From Chloroflexota bacterium (GTDB lineage Bacteria > Chloroflexota > Anaerolineae > J036 > Brachytrichaceae), in the NCBI GenBank assembly GCA_021813225.1, contig JAKALH010000148.1, forward strand, positions 1-6,984: a DNA stretch of 6,984 nucleotides, in the 5' to 3' direction. This document shows, one piece after another, positions 6,491 to 6,984 of this stretch. Position 1 is the stretch's first letter, and every line of letters begins with the position of its first letter. The position numbers and the translations under genes were made by a program. A model generated the notes under the pieces. It saw only the letters and a program-made list of their open reading frames with translations, did not search any database and was not told the DNA's origin.

Positions 6491-6983
6491 GTATTTCCTC
6501 GCTGAGCTGGCCGTCATGGATTCGCACCTGCCGTTGCGCGAAAGCCGCGACAGCCCGGTTGTGTGTCACGACGATCAGGGTCAAGTGCCTGTCGGAATTG
6601 ATCTGCTGCAGCAACGCCATCATTTTCTCTGCGCTGCCCGAATCCAGCTCGCCGGTCAGTTCGTCTGCCAGCAGCAGTGCGGGTTCGTTGGCTAACGCGA
6701 GGGCAATCGCCGCACGCTGCTGCTCGCCTCCGGACAGCATGTCGGGTTTGTGGTGCAGGCGTTCTGCAAGCCCGACTTCGGCCAGGAGGTTGCGCGCTCG
6801 CGCAAGCGGGTTTTTCTGTCCGGCAAGCTCCAGCGGTAAAGCCACGTTCTCCAGCGCAGTCAGAAATGGAATCAGGTTGTCCATCTGGTACACGATGCCG
6901 ATGTGTTGCCTGCGGAAAGCGGCGCGTTCCGCTTCGCTCATTTTCGCGATATCGGCGCCGTCGATGACGACACGACCGGCGCT
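6483..6983 (-). CDS. ABC transporter ATP-binding protein, LolD/MacB-type (N terminus outside window)
   Basis: About 166 C-terminal residues are visible. The frame stays open to the right edge, reading SAGRVVIDGADIAKM before the ATG at 6941, so that Met is internal and the Walker A half lies beyond the window. Numbering from that Met, the Q-loop Gln19 lies in IVYQMDNLIPF, the signature is LSGGEQQR (69-76), Walker B with catalytic Glu is ALLLADE (88-94), the D-loop is GELD (97-100) and the H-loop is His127 in VVTHN. The residue after the catalytic Glu is Leu (ADELTG) instead of the near-universal Pro; catalytic residues are otherwise intact. Its TAA overlaps the next ATPase gene by 8 nt (ATGCCTAA), indicating one operon. 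It most likely pairs with that ATPase on the two-module permease. Confidence 0.9.
   Translation of the reverse strand, partial: SAGRVVIDGADIAKMSEAERAAFRRQHIGIVYQMDNLIPFLTALENVALPLELAGQKNPLARARNLLAEVGLAERLHHKPDMLSGGEQQRAAIALALANEPALLLADELTGELDSGSAEKMMALLQQINSDRHLTLIVVTHNRAVAAFAQRQVRIHDGQLSEEIHA
6495..6500 (-). promoter_or_regulatory. Shine-Dalgarno deciding the start of the 228-residue ATPase
   Basis: GAGGAA lies 4 nt before the ATG at 6488-6490 and within the final codons of the upstream ATPase gene. It supports the shorter start over the in-frame ATG at 6515-6517 and implies that ribosomes finishing the first ATPase re-initiate at the overlapping ATGCCTAA. Confidence 0.7.
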
Positions 6984-6984
6984 G

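Noticed and set aside
6491..6517. Upstream ATG (6517) as the start of the 228-residue ATPase
   Set aside because: It would lengthen the overlap with the preceding gene to 35 nt, and the downstream ATG has a much better Shine-Dalgarno sequence.

Overview
The window is gene-dense bacterial chromosomal DNA with moderately high GC. It has no tRNA, rRNA, CRISPR array or recognisable insertion sequence, and no gene-free stretch longer than about 90 bases. The gene content is a P-type ATPase half, a secreted phosphodiester-glycosidase-like protein, a large two-module FtsX/MacB-type permease and paired LolD/MacB-like ATPases. It would fit a soil or environmental bacterium, and a Chloroflexota-type genome is my best but weak guess from protein style alone. 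No taxonomic marker is present.

Layout. (1) Positions 2-1471 (+) form one open frame that runs in from the left edge. About 41 codons are unmistakably the C-terminal catalytic block of a glycogen/starch synthase (GlgA). These join in frame, near position 124, to the C-terminal half of a P-type cation ATPase: part of the N domain, the second half of the P domain and six membrane helices. The ATPase phosphorylation motif (DKTGT) and everything before it are absent. This is either a real gene fusion or deletion, or an assembly chimera, and it is the most striking thing in the window. (2) Positions 1486-1526 hold a perfect 15-bp stem with an 11-nt loop between two convergent genes, probably a shared terminator. 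(3) Positions 1554-2909 (-) encode a membrane-anchored or secreted NAGPA-type phosphodiester glycosidase with a Pro/Thr-rich linker. (4) Positions 2910-2964 hold a perfect 13-bp inverted repeat whose proximal arm lies between the Shine-Dalgarno sequence and start codon of that gene, which suggests translational control. (5) Positions 2998-5802 (-) encode a 934-residue permease with two FtsX modules. (6) Positions 5804-6490 (-) encode a complete ABC ATPase. (7) Positions 6483-6983 (-) encode a second ABC ATPase that runs off the right edge.

The minus-strand genes read right to left as ATPase A (partial), ATPase B, permease, then the glycosidase-like protein. The first three are tightly coupled, with an 8-nt overlap and then a 1-nt gap, and almost certainly form one operon encoding a MacB/LolCDE-like ABC system. 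The permease is a fused pseudo-dimer and two different ATPases sit beside it, so an asymmetric transporter with a heterodimeric ATPase pair is plausible. The glycosidase-like gene lies 88 nt downstream on the same strand and may be co-transcribed, but the hairpin in the gap may uncouple its expression.
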